Assembly (NCBI GenBank): GCA_034766995.1
Contig: CM068315.1
Span: forward strand, 40,774,318 to 40,838,317
Length of the DNA: 64,000 nt
Direction: 5' to 3'
From: Acanthacorydalis orientalis
Taxonomy: Eukaryota > Arthropoda > Insecta > Megaloptera > Corydalidae
The notes under the pieces were generated by a model. It saw only the letters and a program-made list of their open reading frames with translations, did no database searches and was not told where the DNA came from. Within the stretch, counting starts at the first letter, position 1; each line of letters starts with the position of its first letter. Positions 49,261 through 61,215 of this stretch are shown here, one piece after another. The position numbers were made by a program, and so were the translations under genes.

Positions 49261-50240
49261 TAATGAGGTGTCGTTTCGTAAGCGAGTGATATTTTTATGT
49301 CACTGTTAGGAAATATCTACTAAAAAGGATTTTTTAATCTTGCAAATGCAGTTTATTTTATTAAAATAATGATTATTTAAATAACGAAATTCTTAGTTTA
49401 TGCGATATGGTAATATGGTTTAATAATAATTACAATTGAACTGATATAATAACATAATAATAACTCTTAATATTAACTGATCGTTTGTGGTTAACTCTTA
49501 GTAATTTCTTAGAGGCGGAAGTAAATTAAAACACAAAATCTTCATAGACTTCTTATTACTTTTTTTATAATATAAATACTTCAGTTAATCAAAGCATAAA
49601 ATAAGCATAATTGAAGTTTTTATTAAAGTATAAAAAGTGTATATTTAATTACAAATGAAAAATCTGACGCTACAACACTCATCGCACGTAACATTTTCAT
49701 TATGGAAATTCCAGTACTTTAAGGGGAATTCCCTTATATTTGTGTGTGATATCATTAGATTGATTTGTTTGTTTTCTAGGTAGATGTTTACTTGATAAAA
49801 GAAACATTATTAAAAGAATGGCGGTTTCTATAAAATGACTTAGCGTTATATTATAAACTCTTATAATAAAAGTGGGAAATGAATAAAATCTCTTTGTAAA
49901 TAAAATTAATGATATTTTTTCAGTTATATTTTGTCTAGTTTACCGTAGAAAATTAACCACAGTTAATAAAAAATAATATGTAGTATATTAGGTCATGAAT
50001 AATAAGCGAATGCTACAAAATAGTACTTTTTTGAGACAGTTAATGCGAATCCAAAAAATAGTGCTCATAAATTGTTGTCGCGTTGTAATTTAAAAAAATG
50101 CATTCATGGAAGACAGGAAAGATTTTCCATCTATGAAAATGGAGTCTTAAACATTTTAGCAGTTATTTTAACAAATATAAACGATAACAAATACATAAAA
50201 ATATTTAAATCAAAGTCTAGATTTTTGAAATCATCATTTA

Positions 50241-50802
50241 TTAGGTTGGTAGGAAAATAATTTCCGATTTTATTTTCGAACTTTAACTTTTTCAATGAAA
50301 GTGTCATTTCATCGTATTCATGTTAATATAATTTTAAAATGCATTCTGGTCTGTATTTTTGTCAAATCGACATTGTTTTTTTTTATTAATTTTACTTCAA
50401 ATTGGGATCTTGAATTAAAGATGGAAAAGAAGCAAATAAAAGCATTTTTGTATGAGTTCAAAACGGGTGGTAAAGCATTAGAAACTGCTCGTAAACTAAG
50501 CGATGCTCTTGGTGTGAGATTGTTAAGGAACGTACGGTGCAATGGTGGTTCTAAAAATTTTGTGCTGGGAACGAGAGTCTTGATGATGAAGAAGGTTACG
50601 GGCGTCTTTCTTCAGTTCATAATGATCAACTGAAGGCGTTAATTGAATCAGAATCACGTACAATAGTTCCAGAGCTTACACAAAAGTTAGGTGTCAGCCA
50701 TACAATAATTCTAGACAACTTAAAATAACAAGAAAAATCAAAAAAGAGAAAAATGTATATGACTGAAAGTCATAAACCGCAATTATTTTTCTACCAAACT
50801 AA
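50241..50802 (+). mobile_element. 562-bp mariner with a TA target duplication, deleted for most of the transposase
   Basis: Ends: TTAGGTTGGTAGGAAAATAA at 50241 and, as complement, TTAGTTTGGTAGAAAAATAA at 50802, with TA on both sides (50239-50240, 50803-50804). ATG at 50421 opens MEKKQIKAFLYEFKTGGKAL, the mariner helix-turn-helix start. A frameshift near 50540 leads to NESLDDEEGYGRLSSVHNDQ and LKALIESESRTIVPELTQKL, and then a stop. Everything from the catalytic domain on is missing, so it is non-autonomous. The 80-bp element at 13046 has the same ends. Confidence 0.9.
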
Positions 50803-50969
50803 TATTTTTGTTTAAGAGTATTTTTAATCTGTTTCGAGTTGATAAGCGAAGTATGTTTAAAAATCAATCAGATATAAAAAAATCTCACTCTAACTGTTAT
50901 GAATGAAAAGTTTATTATGATGTGATATGGAGCGTACATCTGTAGAAAACTTTCTATTTTCCAACACAG

Positions 50970-51100
50970 TAAGGATGAAGGAATCTATCGAAATGAACAT
51001 AAAGAAAAATCAAAATGATTAAAAATCCATTATCAAACACTTTGATTAGATAACATTTTTGTGAGGTTTATAAAAAGTGAAAATTCATTAGTGAAACTTT
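50970..51100. repeat. Fold-back family copy 10 (right arm)
   Basis: CATAAAGAAAAATCAAAATG, AACACTTTGATTAGATAACA, TTTGTGAGGTTTATAAAAAG and AAATTCATTAGTGAAACTTT follow the family right-arm order. Confidence 0.58.
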
Positions 51101-51849
51101 ATATTTGTAGATAGACATATATAAATCTAAATTGCAATTGAAGAAATATCAATGTTTTATTTACTTGAATTTTCCCAAAAATTGAAGATAAAATATTGAA
51201 AATTGATACTAAAAACAAATAGGGTCTTTAACCAATACAAGAAACATTTTAAATTTAGTAAACGAATGGCTATTATACGACCGGTTATTATATTAGCACA
51301 ACTGAAAAATTACGGTTTTAGAGTTAATCCTAAAGATAAGTTTTGATTAATGGTCTTTATATTGTTCCAAATCCTGTACTGGTAATATAAATTAAAAGTT
51401 AATTCAAAGATTTTCATTTCTACTTGCGATAAATTTGAATTTTAAATCGAATTTTAAACAACACTTTACCCAACTACATTAACCCAACAATTTAAAATTT
51501 TAAATGTGCCGTTATTGCAGCCGTTGAGTGTATTGTAATATTTTTTTTTAAAAAAAAACACTGAATTTTCTCTTAATCTCTAGACTTAAATTCAACAGAC
51601 AATTTTTGGAATGAATTAAAAAAATGAATTCAAAATGATTGAATATCGAATAAAAATTCATTAAATTATGTTATTATGATAGAGAGACCAGTTAGGATGC
51701 TGTAAGAAACTACAGATTCAAAAAGAGCAACTAAAAATATCAATTTGTTTTCTTTTCGTGTACGAATAATTATGTGATTGCAATAGTAGAGCTGAGGTAT
51801 ACAAAAGTCTGTACCTAATTTTTCTCTAGATTGTACTCTGAGACTGATT

Positions 51850-51965
51850 AAATGGACATAAAAATGCGTATAAACCATTATTAAATGAATCGATAATAAA
51901 TTATTGAAACTTTTGATCAGAAAAAAAATGTGATGTAGAAAGAATGAAAATAAATTTATAAAACA
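51850..51965. repeat. Fold-back family copy 11 (right arm)
   Basis: AAAATGCGTATAAACCATTA, ATTGAAACTTTTGATCAGAA and AATGTGATGTAGAAAGAATG match the right-arm order. Confidence 0.55.
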
Positions 51966-52174
51966 CTTATAGGATATTGATATTTGAATTTCTATCCGAA
52001 ATTGTAAAAACTGTCAGATTGAATTTATTCTCATAATTTAAGAAATTCGTTTAATAGATAAATTAATCAGTTTATAATATTTTTTTTATAAAATATAATG
52101 TTAATCTTATTTCAAAATATTCTGTTTCTTGGGATATATGAAGGTGTTCGTGACTGTAAACATATTAATTATTT

Positions 52175-52275
52175 GGAATAGTCTTTGTTTTTCACTCCAT
52201 AAACCACAAAAAAAATCTGATCGATATATCGATAGCGATACCAATCATCCTGTGAACGCCAAAGGTACATATTTT
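52175..52275. repeat. Fold-back family copy 12 (left arm)
   Basis: TTTTTCACTCCATAAACCAC, AAATCTGATCGATATATCGA, TAGCGATACCAATCATCCTG and GAACGCCAAAGGTACAT match the left arm with an internal deletion. Confidence 0.62.
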
Positions 52276-53257
52276 ATTAAATTAGTATTTGCCTTGTAAA
52301 ATGAGAGCAGTGAAAAAATATTTTTTATTTAATATCATTTTGTTATATTAATTTTTCAATGCATATTATAACTAAATATTATTTTCATATTAGCTAATAT
52401 TTTAATTGTCATTAATTTATGAAATACGTCCTTTATAATTGCCAAATAGACTTATGATTAATTATCCATTCTTAATCCATCTAACAGAAATTATAAGCTC
52501 ATAAAATTATAAATATTGCTTGATGGATATTTCCTTAAATTTTCCACTTTAGTTTCTCTACAAAGAGATATGTTAAAATTTATAACATGTACGTACCGTT
52601 ATCTCTCATTATGTTTATAATACTTGGCATTCTTGAACTTTAGCTGAGCAAACAACATAGTGACACTGCGACAAGAATTTAATACAACAGTGAAAAGCTT
52701 TCATGTATAGTTTTACTTGTATTAAAGCATAATATGTAAACAACATGAAGTTAAGCACAGTATGTATAGATTTAATCTTCTTATAAATATTACAGTGTTC
52801 GTTTTCGATATTTTCAAGATGGCTTTTAATAAATTTTCATTAATGGAAATCTTTAAAGTTATATTCACTGTTTCTGTTTGCAAATAAATTTCAAATATTG
52901 CTAAAATATATTTGTCGAACGTACCTCAGGTGTTTTCAATATTTTTTTTTTACTTTTATACTACTCAATAAATAATGTAGGAATTTACATCCATTCGAGT
53001 TTTCACATCTTAAAAAACTGTCAGTAATCATAAAATATTGACAAAAGATATAGATATATATGATAGCATGTCAATCCATTGGATGTTCAAATTGATATAT
53101 TTTTCGTTGAGAATTTTTTATATTGTAAACTTTTCATATATTCAATCATCTTTCTATATTATGACGTTATAAATGGATTTTTATTATTTGAAATATGAGT
53201 TTTTCCTGGAAGTGAACTTAAAATAAATTAAAAATTTATAATGAAATTAAATTATTC

Positions 53258-53259
<2 letters not shown>

Positions 53260-53301
<42 letters not shown>
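53260..53301. repeat. (TA)n microsatellite
   Basis: About 20 TA units. Confidence 0.95.
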
Positions 53302-53303
<2 letters not shown>

Positions 53304-53639
53304 CTATTATATTATGAATAATATTTGCTAATTTTAAACGTGACGGAACTTATAAATGCTTGTTATTAATAATAATCTCATTTTATATAGAAAATAATTT
53401 TAGATTTTTTAGAAAATTGGTGATATATTAGATGTCATTTTAATTACTATAAAAAATTTGAACTATACAAATGTAATTATTAACTTCTCTGTCCAGTGCC
53501 TCAATTTATTACATAATATATTTTGTCTTTTTTTTTAAAAAAAAAAATAATATTAAAATAAACATCTACTTTTCGTATATATTCATAAAGTAAGTGTCTA
53601 AGAATTACAGCACAATTTCCAAGTTAATTCGAGAATAAT

Positions 53640-53840
53640 TCTTCTGCTATTTTACACGAGCACATCAATTTGGGAAATTGTCACATTTCTGGCCGCTCTT
53701 GCCGTTCTTGCGGTGTGCGTTTTATTCTCTGCACATTCACGACCTTCTTTGAATAATTTGCACTGTTTAAATTTTAAAGAGCGCGACTAGCAAGATTATT
53801 TACACTATGCGCAAAGTACATGATGAATTTCGGACCGTTC
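53640..53840. other. GC-richer patch in intron 1, unassigned
   Basis: The stretch around GGCCGCTCTTGCCGTTCTTG at about 53690-53710 stands out from the A+T-rich flanks. No reading frame or mobile-element signature was recognised. Confidence 0.25.
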
Positions 53841-54036
53841 CATATCTTCTTAATAGAGAAATTTAATAATGATTTATTGTTTTACTGTAAACACAAATTT
53901 AGATACCATCTCGTGTTCCTCGTCTTTCTTTTTTCATCAACAACGATTACTAAGGATATCAAATAATTTGTGTTTTATAAAATAAAAATATTGTTTATAT
54001 TATGTAATTTAATTTCGTTAAATCAAAAAATAGGGC

Positions 54037-54055
54037 ATATATATATTATACATAT

Positions 54056-54087
<32 letters not shown>
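54037..54087. repeat. (TA)n-rich microsatellite
   Basis: Interrupted AT run then about 14 AT units. Confidence 0.9.
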
Positions 54088-54091
<4 letters not shown>

Positions 54092-54143
54092 GATTTATTA
54101 TGAACTCGTATAGTGAAATTAAAACTATATTATTTTAGATAAG

Positions 54144-54829
54144 TACAAGGGCAAGTCACAAAGTAAACGCACCTTTAAAACGTAACGCTAATGTTAAGAT
54201 TCTCACCAGAAAGAGACTTTTATTTTATTAACTTTTCTTTTAATGACTCAAAAAATTGAGATGAGGCGAGGTATTCAATTTTTCTGCAGGAAAATTAGCG
54301 ATGATAATTTTTTGAAATATGGAAGATGCAGTTAATGTTCATTTTAAATCTAAAACTGAAACAATAAATGTTGACTGAAACTGTAATATTTTGCGGGGAA
54401 ATAAAGTTAAAAAGTATGTCTAAATGACATGAAAATTTTCGAAGGGCGTGTTTTTATTTGATTTCACAAAACTAAATAAGACAAGTTAGTATATTCAAGA
54501 TCTAGGTTTTGATATCCTGGACTACCCATCATATAATACCGATATATCACCAAGTAATTATTACTGTTTTAACCCATTAAAAGAAAAGTTGCTCGAAGAA
54601 AAGTTTCTTTCTGATGATTAGGTCATTAGTGCGGTACAAGAGTGACTGCACAAGAGACTGAAAAGTTTCTTCCGTGACGGAATCCATAATCACATTAACC
54701 GTTGGGCTAAGTACATTAAAGTTAGAAAGGATTATGTAGAAGGATTATATGACCTTAATAAAAATCTTCTATGTAGAATAAACGTGTTTATTTCATAAAT
54801 CTACCGTTACTTTTTGATTTTCCCTAGTA
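54144..54829 (+). mobile_element. 686-bp internally deleted mariner-type element with inverted repeats
   Basis: Left end TACAAGGGCAAGTCACAAAG and complement of right end TACTAGGGAAAATCAAAAAG pair over about 26 bp, each beginning with TA. The right half encodes a mariner-like C-terminus: LGFDILDYPSYNTDISPSNY, then YCFNPLKEKLLEEKFLSDD, a stop, and GIHNHINRWAKYIKVRKDYV. The third catalytic Asp (SPSD in the family) is replaced by Asn, so the product would be inactive even without the stops. Confidence 0.85.
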
Positions 54830-54894
54830 TAATGCTCACTTTATATTTGATCTATTGTTGGTTTTATACAAATACGTCGAAAGTACAAATTTTT

Positions 54895-55060
54895 CTATAC
54901 TTTCGCACTCTATGGACGATTTTTCATCGAAACGAGCGTGAGTAACGATGAAAATCGATTAATAATAGTTTATTGAACATTGTTGATCAGAAAAAAAATT
55001 GTGGTTTGTAGAGTGAAAAAAAATTAATATGTGAAAGTACATTTACTACAGTATTAAAAT
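54895..55060. repeat. Fold-back family copy 13 (right arm)
   Basis: CACTCTATGGACGATTTTTC, GAAACGAGCGTGAGTAACGA, TATTGAACATTGTTGATCAG, AAATTGTGGTTTGTAGAGTG and TGTGAAAGTACATTTACTAC are in right-arm order. It lies between two mariner-type elements. Confidence 0.7.
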
Positions 55061-55178
55061 TATTTTTCAACGCTTTATTATACCTTAAATAAATAGATTT
55101 TATATTCTATAATTAACAGTTAAATTAATAAATTCGCTTTCACGTACGTAAATTTTGTGAAAAATAATCTCGTATCTA

Positions 55179-56032
55179 TACAGAGGGACCCAAAAAATGT
55201 ATACACATTTTACTAGAAGTTATTTATGGACTTTATCCATTGTCGAATCCAATTATGGCGCCAATGTGTAATATGATGTTTCAAAAGATGCCATTAATCA
55301 CACGAATACTAGAGCCACTATGCGACTGGTAGGACAATCAAACAAAATGGCACAGGCATGGTTGTCGTTCCAGTAACAAAAGACCGTTTTGAAGTAGTAT
55401 TTTAAATTTGAAAGTGTGTGAAAAGTACGATGACAATGGTACTATGACTGAAACAGAACCTCCAACACGTTTGCCAATCGCACACATTCGCTATAAATTT
55501 GAAATCGATGGTATCGTGTGTGATGTGCACAAGCAAAGATCCGGGAGGTTTCGCACAGCAATAAGTCCTGCTTCCTCGGCTATGGTGTTCGAACAGCTTA
55601 CACGCTCATCACAAATGCCGTCCAAACAATGTGCACTATGCATATGTTGCAATGTGCACTTGAAATAGGAGTCAGCAGCTCAAGTATACAACGCATTCAT
55701 AAGAGAGAAACCTCACTCCCACGTTTTCCGGATCTAACATTCTTCGACTTCTACTTATGGGGGACTCTAAAAGATATGATATATTTTAGAAAACTAGCTA
55801 CACTGGAGGCGCTACGGGAAGAAATTGAAATGTCATGCGCATCAATCACAGTGAGCACTTGGACCAATGCTGCTCGTGCAGTAATTTTCCGAAATCAGAA
55901 GTGTCTGGACACTAATCGTGATCACTTTAAGCACCTGTTGTTAATGTAGAAGTCAAACATGACTAACAGCCATCCTTTTCTGTCTGTATAATTTTTGTAA
56001 TAAAGCTTTTACACATATATTTTGTACGTTGA

Positions 56033-56112
<80 letters not shown>

Positions 56113-56123
56113 GCCCTTCTGTA
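55179..56123 (+). mobile_element. 945-bp Tc1/mariner-superfamily remnant with (TA)n next to its right inverted repeat
   Basis: Left end TACAGAGGGACCCAAAAAAT (55179) and complement of right end TACAGAAGGGCCCAATATAT (56123) match at 13 of the first 15 positions. An N-terminal fragment reads IRYKFEIDGIVCDVHKQRSG, RFRTAISPASSAMVFEQLTR. After an internal deletion and frame change the C-terminal fragment reads FPDLTFFDFYLWGTLKDMIY, then LEALREEIEMSCASITVSTW and RNQKCLDTNRDHFKHLL. DFYLWGTLKD is typical of the catalytic C-terminus of the insect transposases that carry a DUF4817-type N-terminal domain. The central catalytic part is gone. Confidence 0.87.
56037..56109. repeat. (TA)n microsatellite inside the 55179-56123 element
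   Basis: About 36 TA units, ending only a few bases from the right inverted repeat. Confidence 0.97.
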
Positions 56124-56979
56124 CGTTATATTATTTTTTTTCACTTAATAAAATATTAAAAGTTTTCTTATTAATATTTCATGAGATATTTCCTATTATT
56201 TATTGTTGTTTTTATTTATTTATTACATCTACTTAGAATACATGCAAATATTATAATATGAAAGAATGATTTTTATACATTATTAAAATTCAACAAATAA
56301 ATACACATTTATACGACGCTCCTAGAATTATAAATATACGAGTATTGTATAAACTTTTCGGTATTTTTCTACACACCGCAAGTCTCCAATTTTATTCAAA
56401 TAACAAATTATATCTTTCGTAACGAATTCTTTTCAAATGCGGTTTTCTATAAATTATATAACGAATCGATAAAGTGTGCTCTTAATAAACCCAATTCGGA
56501 TTTTATTAGTTTTCGTTACAGAGAGTTTATTCTATACGAGAAGCTCTCCTGTCAATATCTACTGAATAAATTGTTTATTCTATTCTTTTTTTACTTGGAT
56601 TTAAAACATTTATCTGTATTTTAAATATACGTTCACTCGTCTATATGTTTACGACAACGTAGCGTAATTGGCGTAAATTAAATCAATTTGAGACTGAAAT
56701 TAATTTGCAACCGTTAATCTCGTAATCAACGAGAACTTTCAAAATTACCACCACGCCTATATGCTATTGCAGTACTACCAGCCTGCTACCAGCTCGTGAT
56801 TAAACGTATCCCTTAATAGTTTATAGTTACCCGTCTCACTGTAAGACTGTAATATACAGCAATTGTTGGTAGTATTTACTCTAATGTCGTTAGTTCTAAA
56901 TCTTTATTAGTTAGAACAGGATATAGGTTAGTAGTAATTTAATGTACTAGACCGTGAATGTTACAGATTTATTAATACG

Positions 56980-56985
<6 letters not shown>

Positions 56986-57024
<39 letters not shown>
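56986..57024. repeat. (TA)n-(TG)n microsatellite
   Basis: TA units run into seven GT units. Confidence 0.94.
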
Positions 57025-57796
57025 ACTATATACCTACATATTTTCTTAACGATTTTCTCAGCTATTTATAAAAACAGGCGAGTTTACGTTCAGGATGTGT
57101 CTGTTTAATTTGCGAATTCTCATTTCAAAATTCATAAATCATCCTACATCATTAACTTTTTTCTTACTTATATGAAATGGGTGAAGCGTATCCTTTATTC
57201 TTCTTAAATATGATCCGGAGTGTGGTTTTTGTACACTATATTTTGTGTATAACGCTTTTGTTAAAACAAAAGAGATTTTTTTTTAAAAAATAGTGCATGA
57301 GATATATATTAATCAGTTGAATTTTATTCTTATTATTGTACAATCTTTAAAAAATAAAACTTATATTAAAGATTAAGTATTGAAATTTTATATTTTCATG
57401 TAATATATGAAACAAGTTTATAAAAATATATTTAAATACATAAAATTACATTTGATCATCTGATACAGATGTAGGTACATTTTTAAAGAATTTTATTACT
57501 TTAATAAAAACTGGATGAAGTGTCCATTATTGAATTTTTTCTGAATAATTCTAGTCGGAGGAGATCAAAAAATTACATGAAAAATTAATTAATCATATAT
57601 ATATATATATATTAAAGAAATTTACGTATTTCTTTATATATTTATATTAAATGTAAAGATTGTAATGTAAATATTTAAAAACTTGAAAATTGCAATTGTA
57701 TGCTTTATACTTGTGATCCTGTTGATGTATTGTCTTGGTGGTCTTTATTATTTTCATAACAATATTTATTTTTTTGGATCAGTTGTCTGTTGTTCA

Positions 57797-58008
57797 TTAC
57801 TGGTTTCGGTACGCGTTCCATCCTCAGGTAGATGTTGAAGATTAATTTTAAATCTGATTTATTATCTATTCATATATGTTTTAGGTTATAAGAGAACGGG
57901 TTGCTGTTTGTGTTTATTTATTCGTTTACTAAATAGAAATTAAGTGGGATTTAAAATTAAATCTTCAACATCTACGTTAAAGTTAACGATCGTGCCGAAA
58001 CTGATAGT
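57797..58008. mobile_element. 212-bp inverted-repeat (MITE-like) element
   Basis: The left arm contains ACTGGTTTCGGTACGCG and GTAGATGTTGAAGATTAATT. The right arm contains the complements, ATTAAATCTTCAACATCTAC and CGATCGTGCCGAAACTGAT. The arms of about 57 bp are imperfect inverted repeats around a centre of about 95 bp. Ends of the GTGCCGAAACY type recur in dispersed insect elements. No coding capacity; the superfamily is not certain. Confidence 0.72.
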
Positions 58009-58254
58009 GAAGAATCAACTTTTATCTGATTAAAAACAAACTAAAACAAGAATAACTATTTAGGACTTTTTTATAAATATTTTTTGAAAAATTAGTATCA
58101 GTGAAATATTCCTTTTTTACATTTAATAACGCATAATAAACATTTATTAAGATTGTATTTTAAATTTATATACATGTAAAACTCTATAAACATTTAATAA
58201 TTTCTAACAATATTTTTCTCAATAAAAATTCTCAGACTGACAAAATATAAAAAA

Positions 58255-58430
58255 CTTTAACTTTTCTATACCTGCTCTGTAGATAATATCACAAAAGAAA
58301 TGCGGTATAAAGCAACAATCAAAAACGATCAATAATCAGTTATTGAAGATGTTTGGTCAGAAAGGTGTTTTGTGTGCCGCGTGAAAAATTTACTCGTGAG
58401 AATGAATTTAGATAGTATCAGAAATATTCT
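58255..58430. repeat. Fold-back family copy 14a (right arm)
   Basis: TCTATACCTGCTCTGTAGAT, AGCAACAATCAAAAACGATC, TAATCAGTTATTGAAGATGT, TTGGTCAGAAAGGTGTTTTG and TTTAGATAGTATCAGAAAT follow the right-arm order to its end. Confidence 0.72.
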
Positions 58431-58578
58431 ATAAGACTCTTGACCATTTGTATCTCACTTATGGATAACTGGAGGCACTCGGGTATAAATCCTGAAATGT
58501 TTTAACATTAGCGTTATATTTTGTGTCTTTTACACATAATATGTCTAGTGTATTTAACACATTTAGTAACTCTGATAA

Positions 58579-58580
<2 letters not shown>

Positions 58581-58625
<45 letters not shown>

Positions 58626-58634
58626 ATATATATT
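58581..58634. repeat. (TA)n microsatellite
   Basis: About 20 TA units with an ATAATATA tail. Confidence 0.94.
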
Positions 58635-58757
58635 AACACATAGTAAGTTTAATTTATGTAAAACACGTCTAAATATAGAATACATTTAACAACCGTACTG
58701 CTTCTCATTATTTTTCGATGGTTAAGTACATTCGACTGTAATATTTTTTCATATTCA

Positions 58758-58759
<2 letters not shown>

Positions 58760-58821
<62 letters not shown>
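58760..58821. repeat. (TA)n microsatellite
   Basis: About 30 TA units. Confidence 0.96.
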
Positions 58822-58824
<3 letters not shown>

Positions 58825-59493
58825 CATTTTTTTCAAAAACTATATAAATTATACTATACTGTTTTTGTTGACATATTGTAATTTAATGAAAGACATTGTA
58901 CTGAAAAGTTAGTTACTTAATAATATGTGTAATTCTAATATTTTTTTATTGAAAAATACTTTAAATAAAAGAAAGACAATATAACAGAGTAGAATTTGAT
59001 TTTACAAAACGACTATTTTCTATATGTTTATATTGAATTTTTGTATTTTTATATATTCTCTTTATTTAAATACACTGCACAAGAGGACGATTAAAGAAGA
59101 AAAGAACATTAATTTCTCATACCAAAAACTGTATAAAACGGTATACTGTACGAAACTTGTTTATTTTAAAGACCAAGTGCTTGAAAAACTTTCCCACTTC
59201 GAAGTGAATGTTTAGTTTTAATGGTAACACTTCAGCCGTTGAAATAAAAATTACTGCATATTATTTTTATTTAGAAACATTTTTCGTTTTTACTTTATTC
59301 AGAATAATGAATACTCAACTCTGATGACCACGGCGGCTTTTATGTATTTAATAAATTGAATTTAATATATTTTCGTTTAGTGTTAATGCCATGTATTAAA
59401 TTGAGCTGTACTAACATTTATAAGTTGTTTATTTTTGCAAGTAATTAATTTCGGAAATGTATGATGTAATTGTCATTCTGTCTCGTTTTCCAG

Positions 59494-59667
59494 GCTTTAT
59501 TCGAGTTGGAACTGGCTGGCTGTAATGAAGTGACAGAGGCCGGTTTATGGGCGTGTCTCACGCCCCGTATCGTATCTCTCACGCTCACAGACTGCATTAA
59601 CGTTGCGGACGAAGCTGTTGGGGCTGTAGCACAACTGTTACCATCCCTTTATGAATTTTCATTACAG
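59494..59667 (+). CDS. Fbxl16: FBXL16 coding exon 2 (leucine-rich repeats)
   Basis: The exon has 58 codons in phase 0 on both sides, bounded by TTTTCCAG and GTATTT. It reads ALFELELAGCNEVTEAGLWA, then CLTPRIVSLTLTDCINVADE and AVGAVAQLLPSLYEFSLQ. This is nearly the same as the matching part of vertebrate FBXL16 (family: LELSGCNDFTEAGLW, SLSVSDCINVADDA, LLPNLAELSLQ). These residues form two leucine-rich repeats of the substrate- or partner-binding solenoid. Confidence 0.95.
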
Positions 59668-59708
59668 GTATTTTATTTATATATATTTTTTATCTCTTGT
59701 CCCTTGTA

Positions 59709-59744
59709 TCACACACATACACATTCATACATACATACATACAT

Positions 59745-59796
<52 letters not shown>
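59709..59796. repeat. (CA)n-(CATA)n-(TA)n composite microsatellite
   Basis: It starts about 40 bp after the exon 2 donor, as the array after exon 1 does. Confidence 0.95.
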
Positions 59797-59799
<3 letters not shown>

Positions 59800-60894
59800 A
59801 TATCAATAATCCACTTTTATGTACCGAATTTATGGACAAGAATAAATCCTGGAGAAAAATAAAGACTATATTTTCTAATAATAATTAACAGTATCACAAT
59901 GTATCTCTTTTTACCAGTGTTTCCATTTGTATAACAAGTTTTTATTGATTATTTTTATAAAACGGTACAAATTATTTATAGTAATCCTTCAGTGCGTAGG
60001 TTTTCTTTGTATTTTTTAATGGTCATTTTTATAAATACATCTGTATGGAATATAATGCAAACCGATTAAAAATAATGTCAAGGATTTTTTAATTATTAAA
60101 TTAATACTTTCAAAATAAGGTAATATAAACACATTTAATAAATTGAATTTTATTTTCGGACATCAAAGGAAATTTATGTAGAATTAAAAAAAATTTTTAA
60201 TTGAATCCACATTTTACATTTTGACAATTTAATAATAGGGGCAATTATCATTGTACATTCTTATAATAATATATACAAGGTACTCAATTGTTTAACAGTT
60301 AAACATGTTTTTGATTTAGATAAAATTTATTATTTTGATAACAAAAAAGTTATAGAGATTTTAATAACATAAAAGTTCTCACTATATAAGGTTAATGTTT
60401 ATGACACACGCAGTTTGTAAAATAGAATGTATGTCTATAGATATACATATGATAGTCAACGTGTTGAGTAAAAATACACTGTCTATTTCAGAATACACAG
60501 GTGGTAATTATATAAGTGATATTTGACCGGGGACTGCACCCTTAACTACTATTACTCCCTAATGCAGGAAGTTTAACTTCCTATTCGACTTGTTTTTCTC
60601 CGTTCATACATTTGTAGTGTATCGATCCTTATTAACATGATGTATCATCTTTGAATATTCAATATGAATTTATTTGAAGATAAATATGTTGTTTTTTTTT
60701 AATTTGTATTTTCAATATACTAATATCTGAAAATGTTAAGAGGTTTTAGAGAACACTTTTGAATTTTATTTTTTACATATTAATTTAGAAACGATTTAAA
60801 GATCGAGATCATTGAATTATCAACAAATAAGTATACACTATATTTCCATATATGCTAGTTGGTTTATACGTATTTTTTTATTAAAAATGAGTTT

Positions 60895-61215
60895 CATGCA
60901 TGATTTTTTCCACTCCACAGACTACAATATAGAAATATCTTTTTCTGTGTTTTAGTGTTATAAAACAGATTTTTAAATCGAAGTGTAAAAACTACGTTAT
61001 AAACTTTAAAAAAAATTCTGTGCTGCAAACAAATTGTCCTGTATCTTATCGTTTTGAGAATGATACAATCGCCATCTGAATATGCATAGAAATAATAAAA
61101 AAATGATCAAACGAATATTTTCGATCAGAATTTCTTTGTGATCTGCGGAGTGAGAGAAAAATTCATTTGTGAAAGTGAATTTATCCACAGTGATAGAATT
61201 GAGTTGTGATAAAAC
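60895..61215. repeat. Fold-back family copy 14 (full length, in intron 2)
   Basis: Left arm: GATTTTTTCCACTCCACAGA. Centre: TTTTTCTGTGTTTTAGTG. Right arm: GAGAATGATACAATCGCCAT, TATTTTCGATCAGAATTTCT, TGTGATCTGCGGAGTGAGAG, and the end GAAAGTGAATTTATCCACAG. The left arm is shortened. Confidence 0.75.

Larger units (their letters stand above)
22211..59493 (+). other. Fbxl16 intron 1 (about 37.3 kb), packed with repeats
   Basis: The intron is bounded by a GTAAGT donor at 22211 and a TTTTCCAG acceptor ending at 59493; both flanking exons are phase 0 and join as DHLQ-ALFELEL, as in vertebrate FBXL16. It holds the fold-back family, five mariner/Tc1-type remnants, a LINE 3' end, a tRNA-like fragment and about 25 microsatellites, all listed separately. 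Stretches not listed (for example 23650-25500, 25840-27100, 28120-29170, 45600-46930, 52300-53250) are A+T-rich with no supported feature. Short (TA)n runs not listed separately are at 22816-22838, 24471-24506, 30196-30213, 40074-40091 and 57593-57612. Confidence 0.9.
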
